Source: Capitella teleta (lineage: Eukaryota; Annelida; Polychaeta; Capitellidae). From it: 64,000 nt of DNA. Where the stretch lies: the NCBI GenBank assembly GCA_000328365.1, contig KB308980.1:47489-111488 (forward strand), written 5' to 3'. The notes beneath the pieces were generated by a model. The model was not told where the DNA came from. It worked only from the letters and a program-made list of their open reading frames with translations, and made no database searches. Positions 10,914-22,974 of this stretch are shown piece after piece; position 1 is the first letter of the stretch, and every line of letters begins with the position of its first letter. The position numbers and the translations under genes are program-made.

Positions 10914-13694
10914 CTAATATTTACATGTGAATGGTGTGATTATAACGCAAACCCTTTTTAAACATCGCACCCCACTAACACAAGTATTACTGTAAAATAC
11001 ACTTATAAACATCATCATTGATCATTCCCCGACAATGAATCAATCGAATTGTTATTAACACTTTAAAAATTAAAAGACAGGAATATAATTTCATGACTGG
11101 TATTTCACGGAACAATAAGAGAACAACAAAATTTAATTTTGATGAAATCTGACGTACAACGCATCTGCCCCGTCTTCAAGGAAGAAAGGAAAAATTGGCC
11201 CAAAATGAACCTTGCCTTCACAACATGTGTATGAGATGATGTACGTGAATAAATAACATATGATACAATCATATGATCATCTTGATCAATGACGGACGTT
11301 ATTAAATATCCTGACTTAATCAGTATCGAAAGATCAGACGATCAGGCTTACATGCATCAAATTGGCTCCTTATGGACCCAGCAGTCTGATTCTTCTGATT
11401 ACACTGGAAACACAAAATCTCAAGAAATAAAAGTTACAAGAAAAGAAGCCGTGGCACGCAAACCTATACTTTCGACAACCTAAGAATAACCTTCCGCCTG
11501 CAATACATGTACTTCACAGTACTGGTGCAATACCTGTGCCTGCCTGCCTGGGGCTATACAGTCCTCAAGCATCATACTCAGCTCCAACAAAGATGTTAGT
11601 CGATGTTATAATGCTTAGATATCATAAGTATCACGAGGTATGAATATCATAACACTAGTGTATAGCATGCGGAAATGATATGCGCAGTACTCAGGGGTCA
11701 AAGCTATTGAGTGCTATCCTGCTTAACAACTAACAACATAATCGTGCTGCATTTTCAGCATGATCAGGATTCACGAGAGAAAGAGGAGCATAAAATTAGT
11801 TCCTAAGGGTCAACGTGACCTTCAACCTAGAACGAAAAGTTTACGAGTCAAATTCTTTTAACTACTTTTTGAATCCGTTATTTAAATTATTTCCACTCAT
11901 TCAGCATATTCAAGGCTGTAAAATTGGCAGATTTCTAAGATTTTAAAGATATGTACTAAAACATAGGTTGACTTAAAAGCACTCTTGATAAAATGCTTCA
12001 CTTTACAGCCGACGAGTCAATAATCCAACTTGAATATTCGGTTACCCCTGCTTCTGCTAGAATATTCCAACCATAGAAGGCTCAGATGATAGTCAACCAG
12101 GATATATGACCAAAGGAAAGGACGAGCATCTGGCGGTTTTATCCTTATGCCCTTGAATCTCTTCAGTCATCATGCAAAAGTTACGTAATCACGCGTTGTT
12201 GACTATCTCCTGTTGTGCTTATTTTTCAACCCGTGACAGCTTTGTAAATTGCAGTTTTCGTGTAAACCACAAACAGCACTGAATTTCATCACTTTCTCGA
12301 CCTTGAACCTTGTTTGAAATTGATCAGACATGTACAGTTAATAATATAGACTAGTTCATGTACTTGGCGATCTAGCGAGTAGCAACTTGAACTATTTCAA
12401 ACTTTCTCCAGAACAATTGTCATGAACTGACCTGCGCTTCATGAAGTTACATGTACTAAGTTTGAATATTTCCAAATCATGTTTGTTGAAAGTGTACAAT
12501 GTAGCACAAAGTGCACATTACTGTCATTGCATCTTGGGCTTATAATCTGCGACTCATGCAGTTGGGGAAAAATAGTTAAAATACCCAAAATAGCCTACGC
12601 TGATAAGGAATTCACCTCTGTGAAATCGACAGGTAAGTGAGCTGTATGCTAGCCGTGCCACTCCTTTCGGCTGGCTCCTGCGTCGCTTCAGCTAGCTGTC
12701 TGCCTGTGTGATGCCTCTTGAAATTTATTCTGAACGTTTTGATAAAAGAAATGTACAAGAAGCTAGGATGACAGCAGTAGCTCAAGGTCACTTGTCTTTC
12801 ACTGCTGCAGGTAGAGCGTGGCTTTAGCACTCACAGTGTGTGCCAGGCGCTGGGGCATTACGCTGCAGGTGCATGCTCCCGTGTTGGGGCATAACTATCC
12901 GTGTCCGTAGGATATTAGTAACACGGATATCCGTGTTGAAGCACAATTCGCCCAGCTCTACTTTAGACTGATTTCGTCATGGCGGGTTGCATATAAGCAG
13001 ATAAGATAAGTTTAGATAACTGAGAAACAATTCACGAGAATTGTATGTTCTCTGTCGATTTTGAATACGAATATAGCTAACATTTCATGTGGCGCCAATG
13101 TTCCTGATCTACATTACGCAGCTTTCAAAACATACATAATAGTAGCTAGATTATTATAGCATTCACTAATCACTATGTTCAATAATATATAATGTTGTGT
13201 TTGTAAGCCACACACAAATCAATAGACATAGTGTGGTAGTCAGTTAGTGGTCTGAAGTTGGATTGAAGTACAGGTTAAAGGTTTAGAAGTGACTAAAGTT
13301 ACAGACCTGTAATCCCTAGTTACAGACCTCAAAATTAAGCCTAGGAAAGCATCTGTGTAAATTGTATGCATAATAAAATTATAATAACCGAGTCTCCACT
13401 CCAATTTTTGTGGGTGATCATTTGCACTAAAATCATTATAAAAAAACAAGACTACATTAACCCAATGACAATTTGGATCGTTATGATCTACACGACGATG
13501 ACGTCATTTCCCACCATTTTTCCAGTGAGAAAAATGTGAGAACCACCACTTTCTATGCTTTTTTAATGATACAAGGTGAGTCGTTTTGTTTGATATTCTT
13601 CATATGCATCAATTACCAACTTAAGACGGCATGCATGTGTATGTTGATAGTCTGTTTGACTTAATAAGGAATTTCCAACATCAGGTCTGTAAGT
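10914..13694. other. Intergenic, no gene recognised
   Basis: AT-rich sequence with only short frames. The stretch at 12860-12966 ends, on the minus strand, with TAGAGCTGGGCGAATTGTG, which resembles a hAT terminus; its partner end was not found, so I do not call an element. Confidence 0.35.
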
Positions 13695-13698
13695 TTAA

Positions 13699-14398
13699 AG
13701 GGAGGGAGAACTGGTTAAAAATGGACTTTGAGTCGTTATTTGATGCACCAAAAAAGATTCCTATGCCTGGCCCACACAAGGAATATCATCGTTAACTATT
13801 TCGCGGGAGAAATATTGCTAATTAGGCGTGACGTCAGGAGCTGTGATGAAACACCGAGTTCCCCATCTTTTACAATGGGCCTCGTCATATCAGCGTGTCC
13901 TGCGAATAAACCCTGGATATTTTTTTATTTTATTTTCGGAAATAATGAGAATTATCATTTTGCCAAAAAAGGCGTGAAAAAAATATATTTTTCGCTATTT
14001 TTCTTATTTTAACAAGCGATTTTCTAGGACACCCACCATGGTTTCTCATCCTGAAACAGTGAAAAGGTCAGCCAGAGTGCACTACGCATGCGCAATACTG
14101 ACGCTTTCGCTTCGTAAACAACAAAGATGTCCTTTTATGGCGAAGATGGTCTGCTCTGATTGGCTGAAATCGATAGCTTCACGAGGGCAACGGGACCAAT
14201 CACGGCAAGCCCTCAGCTGACGTTTGCCTCCTATACTTCGCAATGGAAGCCATTCTCCCATAGGCCCAATGCTAACCCCGATATTCGGAATGCATTATTT
14301 CCTTACGCTTGCATCCAGGCAGGGTGTTCTTGGCACGGAATGCTATCAATTGGTGCTATGAGTCAATAGAACATCACAAAATTCAGTTCCTCATCCCT
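13699..14398. mobile_element. TTAA-flanked MITE (piggyBac-type)
   Basis: A 700-bp segment is bounded by TTAA at 13695-13698 and 14399-14402. The inverted ends are AGGGAGGGAGAACTG and, at the far end reversed, AGGGATGAGGAACTG. No transposase frame exists inside. TTAA target duplication is typical of piggyBac, so it is probably a non-autonomous member. The family is inferred; the ends and duplication are seen. Confidence 0.65.
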
Positions 14399-14867
14399 TT
14401 AACATTATGTCTAAGGATTATGGGTCTTTAAGTGTAACTTTATTATTGCCTTCTTTTTTTATATATCTTCTATTTAATGAGGTGCGTTATATCTTCTAGA
14501 AATAGAAGATATAAATAAAGAGAAACTCGAACGTCAAACTGTAACAGTGCGAAACAATGGTACTTTAATCCAACTAACCTGAACCTATTTCGGTTGTGCT
14601 AGAGTAGAGGTTTAGGTTAAACAAATAATGAATTATTGAAATCACTGAAAATGTCCAAATTTCGAATCTGGTTACACGACTTACAGCTGTGAAGAGATGA
14701 AAACGTTAGCTGAATCATTTGAGAATAATTAAACAAACCCGATTTCCCGAAGAAACTCATCTTCGATCAGCACCAGCGTGAATGCAGGGAACTGGATCAT
14801 TCGCTCTGATATCCAAAAACAGACAAAAGCGGCGATGTTATTTCTTATCTCTCTAAACTTGTTACTT

Positions 14868-15000
14868 GGTAATTCTTATCTCTCTATACCTGATGCTTGT
14901 TATATCTTATCCCTCTATACCCGATGCTTGTTATATCTTATCCCTCTATACCTGATGCTTGGTATATCTTATCCCTCTATACCTGATGCTTGGTATTTCC
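14868..15000. repeat. 31-bp minisatellite
   Basis: About four tandem units of TATCCCTCTATACCTGATGC plus a short variable part, unit length near 31 bp, with a degenerate first unit. The frame through it (14778-15011) is repeat-driven and not taken as a gene. Confidence 0.85.
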
Positions 15001-15615
15001 CGGACGGCTAAACTTATGATAGTCACGCGGTGTTCACTTATTATATACATATGCAAATTAGGGTTTTTTTTTAGTTATATATCACCTCATGAAAATTATT
15101 CAGCGTAATAATTGGGTTGATATACTTTTATTTCAATCAAAGTAAAAGATCAGACGAAACAATATTCACTCGACCATCGCGAACTCTTTCAATAAATGAA
15201 TTGGGAGATATTCGAAGTTCGAATTGTCTGTAAAATAATGATTATATAAATGAATATTCATTGTTATAATGCCGTGAAGTTACAATCATAACGTATTTTC
15301 TAATGCGTTATAAAAAACATACAAATGCTACGTCATACGAATTTGGGCGTCAAAAAGGGTAATAAATTAATAATATAACCGAAACATGCAAAAGAAATGA
15401 TGTTATGATTATATTATTAGTAGGTTCAACGTTTTTGTTAGACAGTTTTGGACCATCTGTTATGTATCAAATTGAGGCTAACAATTATAGCTCATTTAAC
15501 AATTTAATAGATTAGATTTTAGTGATAACTTAACAATTGAAAAATTTAATAATAACCATCTGAAGAAAAAAAATTATTAAAAAATAATATTGATAAAACA
15601 AATAATACTTTAAAA

Positions 15616-15733
<118 letters not shown>

Positions 15734-15765
15734 CATAGAGGCACCAAAGCAAAGAAAAATGATTT

Positions 15766-15815
15766 NNNNNNNNNNNNNNNNNNNNNNNNNNNNNNNNNNN
15801 NNNNNNNNNNNNNNN
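15766..15815. other. Assembly gap (50 N)
   Basis: A fixed run of 50 Ns; the true gap length is unknown and sequence on the two sides may not be adjacent. Confidence 0.99.
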
Positions 15816-16300
15816 TATGGGCAATGCACGCAGGGGGGGTCAGGCCGCATCTCATTGAGTTTGCTCTTAACAGGATTCCAATGCACAATCCATTGGTTTG
15901 CATTGTCCACATGGGACAATGGGTTTTTTTGGGTTTTTTTGGGGCAATTCTCCTAGACACTTACACAGATTCTGACAGATTTATGACGGGGAAAATGAGC
16001 TTTGCTCAATATTTATGGCCCAAGATGTTAAGTCAAGAGAATTCAAGTCAGGATTTTGAAGATGAATTCAGAATTGGGCACTATGATTATAAATATAATG
16101 ATTATTGATGAGATGGTCATTACGTAACTATGGCGATTTCATAGGTAAACAAAGAACAATAACTCACTGGTTTGCTATATATTAATTAAATACAATTATA
16201 ATCCCTACTTCATTATTCCCAGCACGCCATCGATCGCGATCAACGTCCTCTTCGTCAGTCAGATTGAGATTCAGTTTTCACCTCGGCCTTTTCACTCACT
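15816..16300. other. Unassigned sequence after the gap
   Basis: A 94-residue frame at 15824-16108 on the + strand contains no known motif and is interrupted by homopolymer T runs. Nothing else supportable. Confidence 0.3.
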
Positions 16301-16311
16301 CCCTGACTGAC

Positions 16312-16497
16312 TCAGTAGTCAGTTCGAGGTTCAAATAAAAATGGAGCACCACCATATTCGGTGCCAGCGTCTCGTGTGCGGTCATTCTCCTCCTCATTTA
16401 TAGTGTATTCAAATGATTCGTCGATACACTCGCCGTACTGGTCAGATTTGGTCTTGGAATCACAGCAATCACTTCGTTCTTCGCGACCGCAAGCCAT
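16312..16497 (-). CDS. Short acidic ORF with APFLFEP motif, possible first exon
   Basis: The 61-aa frame begins MACGREERSDCCDSKTKSDQ and continues with an acidic stretch (INEEENDRTRDAG) and GGAPFLFEP. A PYxFEP-like motif near the N-terminus is, from memory, common in multi-copy invertebrate proteins related to the P2X7 cytoplasmic zinc region. I cannot show a downstream exon, so it may be the start of a gene, a broken copy or chance. Confidence 0.3.
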   Translation of the reverse strand: MACGREERSDCCDSKTKSDQYGECIDESFEYTINEEENDRTRDAGTEYGGAPFLFEPRTDY

Positions 16498-16838
16498 TTC
16501 AAATGAATTTTTCCTGTATCTACGTCACGCGCTCACTTCCGGTGTCTGCTATGGAAGACTGCTCATTTTTCAAACTCGACGGCCGAACGGTCTTAAAAAG
16601 GCATAATAATGGTGTAAGGACCGATTGCACACGCTTTCAATAACCACCATTATTTTTTTTTATCCATTCAGCAAATATATAAGTTATTAACCCATTTTAT
16701 GTGATTGTGGTGTCATATGCTCTTTAAGCTTCTGCAGGACAGTGTTGACGCTACCATGTTTTCGGCATCGGGACTGCTGCACGGCCGCAGTGCAAGGTAG
16801 TAACGTCAGCATTATTTTTGTCCTCTTCCGTGCCGCTC

Positions 16839-18050
16839 TTAGCGTCCGAAATTGGCCAGCTTCGGGCCACCATTCAAATGTTTGCTGGAAAGCCAAGCAC
16901 GCAGCTGATCAAGGGATCCTCAGAAAAAGTGGCGGTGTACCATATGGAAGCGGGGTAGTTCTTCCCTCATTATAGTCAGGCAGTCTGACTCAACTTTGGA
17001 CCCCAGAAAATCGCGACAATGTACTACCACAGGCTTTCCAACCTCGACAGCTAATGCGAGCAAATGACAGAAGACTGCTTGTTGTTTATTTCTTTGCTGG
17101 ATAGTGATTTCACATGAATAGTCAAGATTGATTTCGCCAATCGCCACGCAACAAAGTGAAGCCAGCATTCCCTTCAACTCCTCAAGGTAATTGAAAGTAC
17201 AGGTATCAACCCTACTTGGGTGAACTCCAAAATGTTTAAAGACTCTAGAGTCCTCACAGGGGAATACTTTGGTCGCCAACCACTTCCAAATTTCTGGAAA
17301 GCAGCAGTTTATAACGGCAGCTGATAGATGAAAATCAACAGGGCAGTGCTCACTGTCAGCTACTGCGGAAAATCCTTGATGCCCCGCCTTGACAAGCTTG
17401 TCGAGGTGGAAATGTGAATCTACAGCCAGAAGGTCAGAGTCTGGGATGTGAATGCCTAGCGTTATGTGAGATGAGCCCCAACTGACACTAGACTTCTGGT
17501 TGAGAGACCTCTGCTGCTCAGTCATGTTTGCCAGGATGCTCAGTAAGATCCTCTAGTGGAAGAGACATGCCAGGTAATTTAGGGGTTGCACAAGGAAACC
17601 AGCTGGCAATGATAAGCCCAAAAAATGACAGTAGTCCGCCATTATTCCGGTCTCAACAGTACCAGCTTGTTGCAATAGATACAAATTTTTATGAACCACG
17701 TAGGCCAGCAGTGCCCAGAGGGATATGAGTCCCAGGGAGGAGGCAAGACACAAAAAAAAGTAGGTGACCAACTTTCCTCATTCCTCTTGCCGCTCTGCCT
17801 TGAAAACCCTGGTGTGATCACATTCTGACTGTTTGGCACGTAAATTGGCTGTGCTAACTTTACCAAACTGAGACTTGCAGGCCCAGCATGCAGTATCTTG
17901 GCTGATAAAGAATGGCAAATGAGCTGACAGGGCGTGATTACGCATACGTCGGATGTAGCAACCACAAACAGGGCAAAAAGATCGATTCTTAGGTATGCCT
18001 AACCCCTCAACTGAGCTCTTATATCCACTTGGCCATATGCCATGGCCCTC
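16839..18050 (-). pseudogene. Zinc-finger plus TatD-like hydrolase gene copy with three in-frame stops
   Basis: One reading frame runs through the whole segment. First comes a zinc-finger block (CPVCG, HALSAHLPFF, ACWACKSQFG, QSECDH), then a linker (LCLASSLGLISLWALLAYVV), then a TatD-type metal-dependent hydrolase domain from about 17440: DSHFHLDKL, FGVHPSRV, AIGEINLDY and KPVVVHCRD, with the expected metal-binding His, Glu and Asp. TatD proteins are nucleases, but this animal zinc-finger/TatD family is multi-copy and uncharacterised. Three stops interrupt the frame (TGA at 17778-17780, TAG at 17553-17555, TGA at 16920-16922) with no frameshift. The domain also ends early at 16839, before the last part of a typical TatD barrel. 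I regard it as a decaying copy. Confidence 0.7.
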
Positions 18051-18099
18051 CTATTCCTCCACCACCTCCTCATAATACGAAAACTTTTTTTCAGACAGT

Positions 18100-18615
18100 G
18101 CTTCCATCATTGCTGATACAATGTAAAAGTGATACTACAGTTCAGGTGTCCCTTTACACACCATTGAGCATAAATGATATACTCGTGGGAGCCCAGCTGT
18201 CCCCCAATGACTAACAGATGTCCGCTAATACTCAGAAGGACAAGGACTGCCATCCAAGTACTAGATCCCATGATCTACATGCCCATCAATATAATGAAGC
18301 TCCACCCAGCCATGTACAACATATAAAAACACAGGAACGCAAATTTAAATTCTAACATGTGAAATCAGGGAAACATTGATAGAACTCTAGTCTGGTTGTC
18401 CACTATACACAACCACTGAGATAACAGATGTCCGCCATCACCAGAGGCCAGGTCTGCAGTCACCCAAACCAGACCTCCCTAGGACTCTGGCAAGTCCAGA
18501 CCAACCCGAGAATCCAGCACAGCAACAGACATCCGCTGTTAGAGCTAGGCCACGGATCAAGTCCACAACCACAACCAAAACCACAACCAAAACCACTATT
18601 GACAATGACCACTCC
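18100..18615. other. Spacer between TatD-like copy and Ty3/gypsy fossil
   Basis: Contains ACAGATGTCCGC-like short direct repeats (18207, 18426) and a CAAAACCACAACC run near 18565. No gene seen; part may belong to the neighbouring fossil's terminal region. Confidence 0.3.
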
Positions 18616-20690
18616 CTAACAAATGAAATCTTTGAGATGATGCAATGCTCCCATTCTTTTACCGATCCGTGTTACACGTCGCCCTTGGGGTGACAAATGC
18701 TGAGGTAGATCAAACAGGAACCTTAGATCTTTAAGCACTGTGTCCTCTGCATCGAGGCGTGGAGGTCTCGTTTTTGAGGAAGGCGTGTCATTGATGCAGG
18801 TCCCATGCAAAATCCGATCCTTGGTCTTTTTAACCCATGGAGGAACATCCCTTTCATGGCATCTTCTGAGCCTATCATCAGATCATGATGCAGGACGAAG
18901 GTACGTTGCTGATCCCAGAGTCTGAACAGAGTAGAGGAAATGACTTTGGTCACAATTGCTGGCCCTCGCCAAACAGGGAGCAGCTTCCTACTCTGTTCCG
19001 GCTTGATATCAGTGTGGAGGATGTACACGAGGTCCCCAACATGATATTCCTCATGTTTGGCCTTAAGGTCATATGTCTTCTTCTGAAAGCGCTGCGTCGA
19101 GCAAAGCCTATCTCTTGCCAAATGGTGGCTGACTCTAGCCAAGCCAGCAAGACCATTGCATGGGCTGGCTCAACCAGATCTTCTCTGTTCATGACAACCT
19201 GACTGGATAGACTTGGGTACACAAGGGAAGCTGGAAGAGCCACCTCCCGACCCAACATGAGCATGTTTGGAGTAAAATCTGTGCTGGAGCTGATGGTTGC
19301 GCAGATGGCAATGGAAAGCTGTGGTAGGAATTCATCCCAGGTATTTAGATGGCCATCAAGGTAACATCTGATCATCTGCAAGAGCGTCTTGTTCATTCTC
19401 TCCACTTGTCTGTTGGAACAGGGACGATACGGTGTTGTGCGGGTCTTGTTAACACCAAGGATTTTACACACAGCCTTGAATAGTTCGCTCTCAAAATTTG
19501 CACCTTGGTCGGTGTGGACTTGCAAAGGGCAGTCTAGGTGGGAAACGATCTGGTCGTTAAAAACTCTAGCAACAGATTCTGCGGTCTAGTCCGGTAGCAG
19601 ATATAGCATTCTAGCCATTTTGTAAACTGGTCTATGACCATCAGCACGTAACGATTCCCACGGCGACTCTGAGAGAATGGCCCAAGGATATCTATGTGGA
19701 CTAGTTCCAGTGGAAATCCAGCATGACAAACCCCCCGGGGATGCTGTGGGTCGAGGCACTTTCTTGTTTTGGTTGCATGCACTCCGGCCAGCTCTGGATA
19801 TATGTCTCACAGTCTCGGGACATGAATGGCCAAAAGTAGGATTGTCGGAGCTTGCTTAATATCTTTTTGAGCCCAAAGTGCCCTCTCAGCAGAACATTGT
19901 AGTGATGCTTGAATGCTTCTTCAACCATGCATCTTGGCAGTATAAGACACCAATAGCCATCGTAATCTGGCTCCGCTCTGTCAAAACCATACCATTTGTA
20001 TTGCAGAACTCCTTGAGGTGTCAATGACATCAGTTCTCAATTCTGCCAGAGTACTTTCGTTGTCTGGCTTGCAAGTCAGAGATCTCTGTAAGGCCTTTCT
20101 CCACTCTCAATCCACTGTATCACTGGGCCTAGGTTCTGATCTTCCCTTTGACTCTTACAAACTTCCTCCCAGGAGTAACTATCCAGCCAAATGCATTGTT
20201 GTTCTGCATCTCCATTCTCTCCGTCATTTTCTGATCCCACTGTACGCACCGCTAGTGGTAATACGTCATCAATGTCGTCCTCGAATACTGACCATTGAGC
20301 TTGCATGCGCTGACAATATGAGCAGCCACCTTAAGGCAAGTACTTACTACCTGCACTCCTGTGCAATAAAATCTGCAGGTCGGTCCGGCTTCCACTAAAC
20401 GAGAGAGGCTGTCTGCATTAAGGTGTTTATTTCCTGCGCGATGTAGAATGGCCATATCAAATTGACTGAGTTCCTCAATCCATTTTGCCAATTGACCATT
20501 GATGTTTTTGAATTGCATGAGCCAGATTAGACTGCTGTGATCAGATCTCAGCACGAACCGTCTACCAAGGAGATGATGCCGAAAGTGTCTTGTGAACCTG
20601 ACAACAGCCAGTAATTCCTTCCTGGTTGTGCAGTAGTTTGACTGGGCCGGTGTTAGTGAGAAACTGCCATATCCGATGACTTTCATGACT
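18616..20690 (-). mobile_element. Ty3/gypsy fossil A: RNase H and integrase block
   Basis: In minus-strand order: RNase H (about 20686-20252), integrase zinc-binding part (about 20030-19700), integrase core (about 19780-18950) and a C-terminal chromatin-binding-type part (to about 18723). It belongs with the reverse-transcriptase block at 22975-24000; other repeats lie between them. The copy is old and broken in many places. No LTR could be recognised. Confidence 0.8.
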
Positions 20691-20700
20691 CCATCCTCCT

Positions 20701-21525
20701 GTATAAAGATAAAGATAAAGATAAAGATAAAGATAAAGATAACTTTATTGGACCCGAAGGGATGGTTTTGGCGAATGGCAATGATGAGATGATGGATGAT
20801 TAACTTGAGTTTATGAGTCGAATGGAGGATGGCACGAATGTATTCTGGTATCTTGTGGTGTTACACTTCAACGATCGAAGTCGTCTTCCAGAAGGCATGA
20901 AGCTGTAGTTGTCCTTCAGTGGATGATGTTGCTCACGTATGATCTTGTTTGCCTGCTTCTGAATTGTAGTTGTCATTGTTGTTTTCCATGGCTGTGTTCA
21001 CACTGCACTGATAGAAGACAGGCGGCGAACTCCTTGATGGATGTATGAAGTCCAGGTTGCACATAGCGGTTGAACTTGTCCTAATGTTCAAGATTTCTTC
21101 TCGTGAATAGTGCATCATGTTAATGATGATTGATGATTGATGATGACAATGAGACAATGGTAGAATATAGCCACAGCCTTGTCGCCGACGAGCAGCGCCA
21201 AACACACAAAGTTGCACACGACGAACATGTACGATTTTGAGATCATCAGATTCGTCGTGAAGAGACGCACACGATGATTATTACGACAGGTTCAGGTGAT
21301 CTCAAATGCCTGAACAGTCCTCCAAAAACAACAAATCGGACTCTTGTAAAATTTGAATTCCACCTTTCCTGTCCGTCGTCATAGCAACCCAGTATAGACC
21401 CCGGAGCCGCCGCCGATATGTACTAGCCGCCACCGATTGGATGGTTAGCAAGCCGCCGCCGATCGGTGCCGTCGGCCAGCGGCTATCAGCCGATCACGCT
21501 ATCAGCGGCTCTCAGCCGATTCAAT
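20701..21525 (-). mobile_element. LINE-derived short element (both ends, no RT)
   Basis: Read on the minus strand it ends with CCCTTCGGGTCCAATAAAGT followed by (TATCTT)n, a typical CR1/Jockey-like LINE tail. Just before lies an ORF end GRRLRSLKCNTTRY...FVPSSIRLINSS, the usual C-terminus of such LINE polyproteins, stopping near 20806. Upstream, YSREEILNIR resembles the start of a LINE ORF, and the 5' region (about 21400-21525) is GC-rich with AGCCGCTGATA repeats. The reverse transcriptase between them is missing, so it looks like a deletion derivative about 820 bp long. The 5' limit is inferred. Confidence 0.6.
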
Positions 21526-21978
21526 CCAAATATTTTACATTCAGTATTACAAGAAGTTATCTTTTGTACAAATCTTTATTTTGTTTATAGTATTGTTTAT
21601 ATACTTACTATCTGAGCTATCCGTGGAAGTGGATTTTACTCAGTTTGCTCCATTGAATTTATACCATACTGTATGTATGTCTATACATATACTGGGGGTG
21701 TCTCAAAATATATTGGACTGACATAAGATGCGCAATTTGCATACTAGGGTTAATGTAAAACATTCCCTCATGAGTCGTCGACCAATGGTTGCTAGCTACA
21801 TGTATATTTCTGATAGGTCTATTTACCTAGTATTAATCCTACCTTTTTTGATTGATTGTACTATTATAACAGCACTGCCGAACCCTAAAACAATTTGTAG
21901 TGGCTTTTCATGCCATTGTTTTCATAACATTGCTTGTCTACATGCATTGCTTTTGTTGGTCTGAAAAATTAGTGGAAT

Positions 21979-22790
21979 TTGCAATTAGTTAAGCTATTAA
22001 TTTCTCCTTTACTCCACATGTTAAACCTCTCATTTTTAGAAGGAACTGTGCCTTGTAAAATGAAAATAGCACGAGTTGTACATGCATTGTTCAAAAAAGG
22101 TTCCCCGAAAGAAATTTTTGAACTACAGACTCATTTTTCTTTTGCCTGTGTTCAAAAAATTCTGGAGAAACTAGTCCACAAAAGAATGTACGATTACTTG
22201 TTGGTAAAAAATATCCTATCTCCCATCATTTTGGCTTCCAACCAGGCTAAAACACAACTCAAGCACTGGTATCAGTAGTCGACAGAATCAGCACAGCATT
22301 TGAGCAGGGCGAAGTCAGCATATGTGTTTCGCTTGACTTTCAAAAAACATTTGACACCATACAACATAAAATAATTTTCTCCAAGTTTTTGAGGCATGGA
22401 ATCCGCGGAACTCCTCATCGTTGGTTCACTACTTATCGGGACGTCAACAAAGGGTAATTTTTAATGACTGTACCTCTAATGGCTGTACTGATTCAATTTC
22501 TTGTGGTGTCCCTCAGGGTTCCATCCTAGGTACTTTATTGTTTTTGTTACATTAACAATGTCACTTCTGTCTATGAATGTATACATTCTACTCTCTTCGC
22601 TGATCATACTAATGCTTTAATTGCAATTGCAATCCGAGTCATCAAAAACGGTGAATGTTTAAGATCCTGATACAACAACTCATTTGGTTCGCCATCCTCT
22701 TTCCTCTTCCAACCTGTTCCTCTAATTGCTTCCTCTTCCCACTGTATATATTACTTAGAAGTTTTTAGAACTCAGCTGAATTTGCAAACA
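21979..22790 (+). mobile_element. Non-LTR retrotransposon (LINE) RT fragment
   Basis: Plus-strand reverse-transcriptase pieces: LNLSFLEGTVPCKMKIARVV, KILEKLVHKRMYDYL and, in a different frame from about 22280, the F/YDTIQHKI-type palm motif and SCGVPQGSILG-like box near 22500. At least two frame changes separate them. It is 5'-truncated and of a different LINE lineage from the one at 25870-27800. Confidence 0.7.
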
Positions 22791-22974
22791 AAGTGATAAT
22801 GGTGATAATGATGTTCATGGAAGTTTATGAAACGGCGTAAATGCCTTGAGCTTGAGTAAAGCAAGAGAGTGTAATTAAGTGGGACATTAATGGGATTTGA
22901 AAATCGTTCGATCTTAAAATCACCACATCAGTATAGTAGTACACGTAGAGAGTACATGAGTATGTACTCATTGA

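Noticed and set aside
12860-12966. hAT-like terminus TAGAGCTGGGCGAATTGTG
   Set aside because: Only one end seen and no transposase or duplication found nearby.
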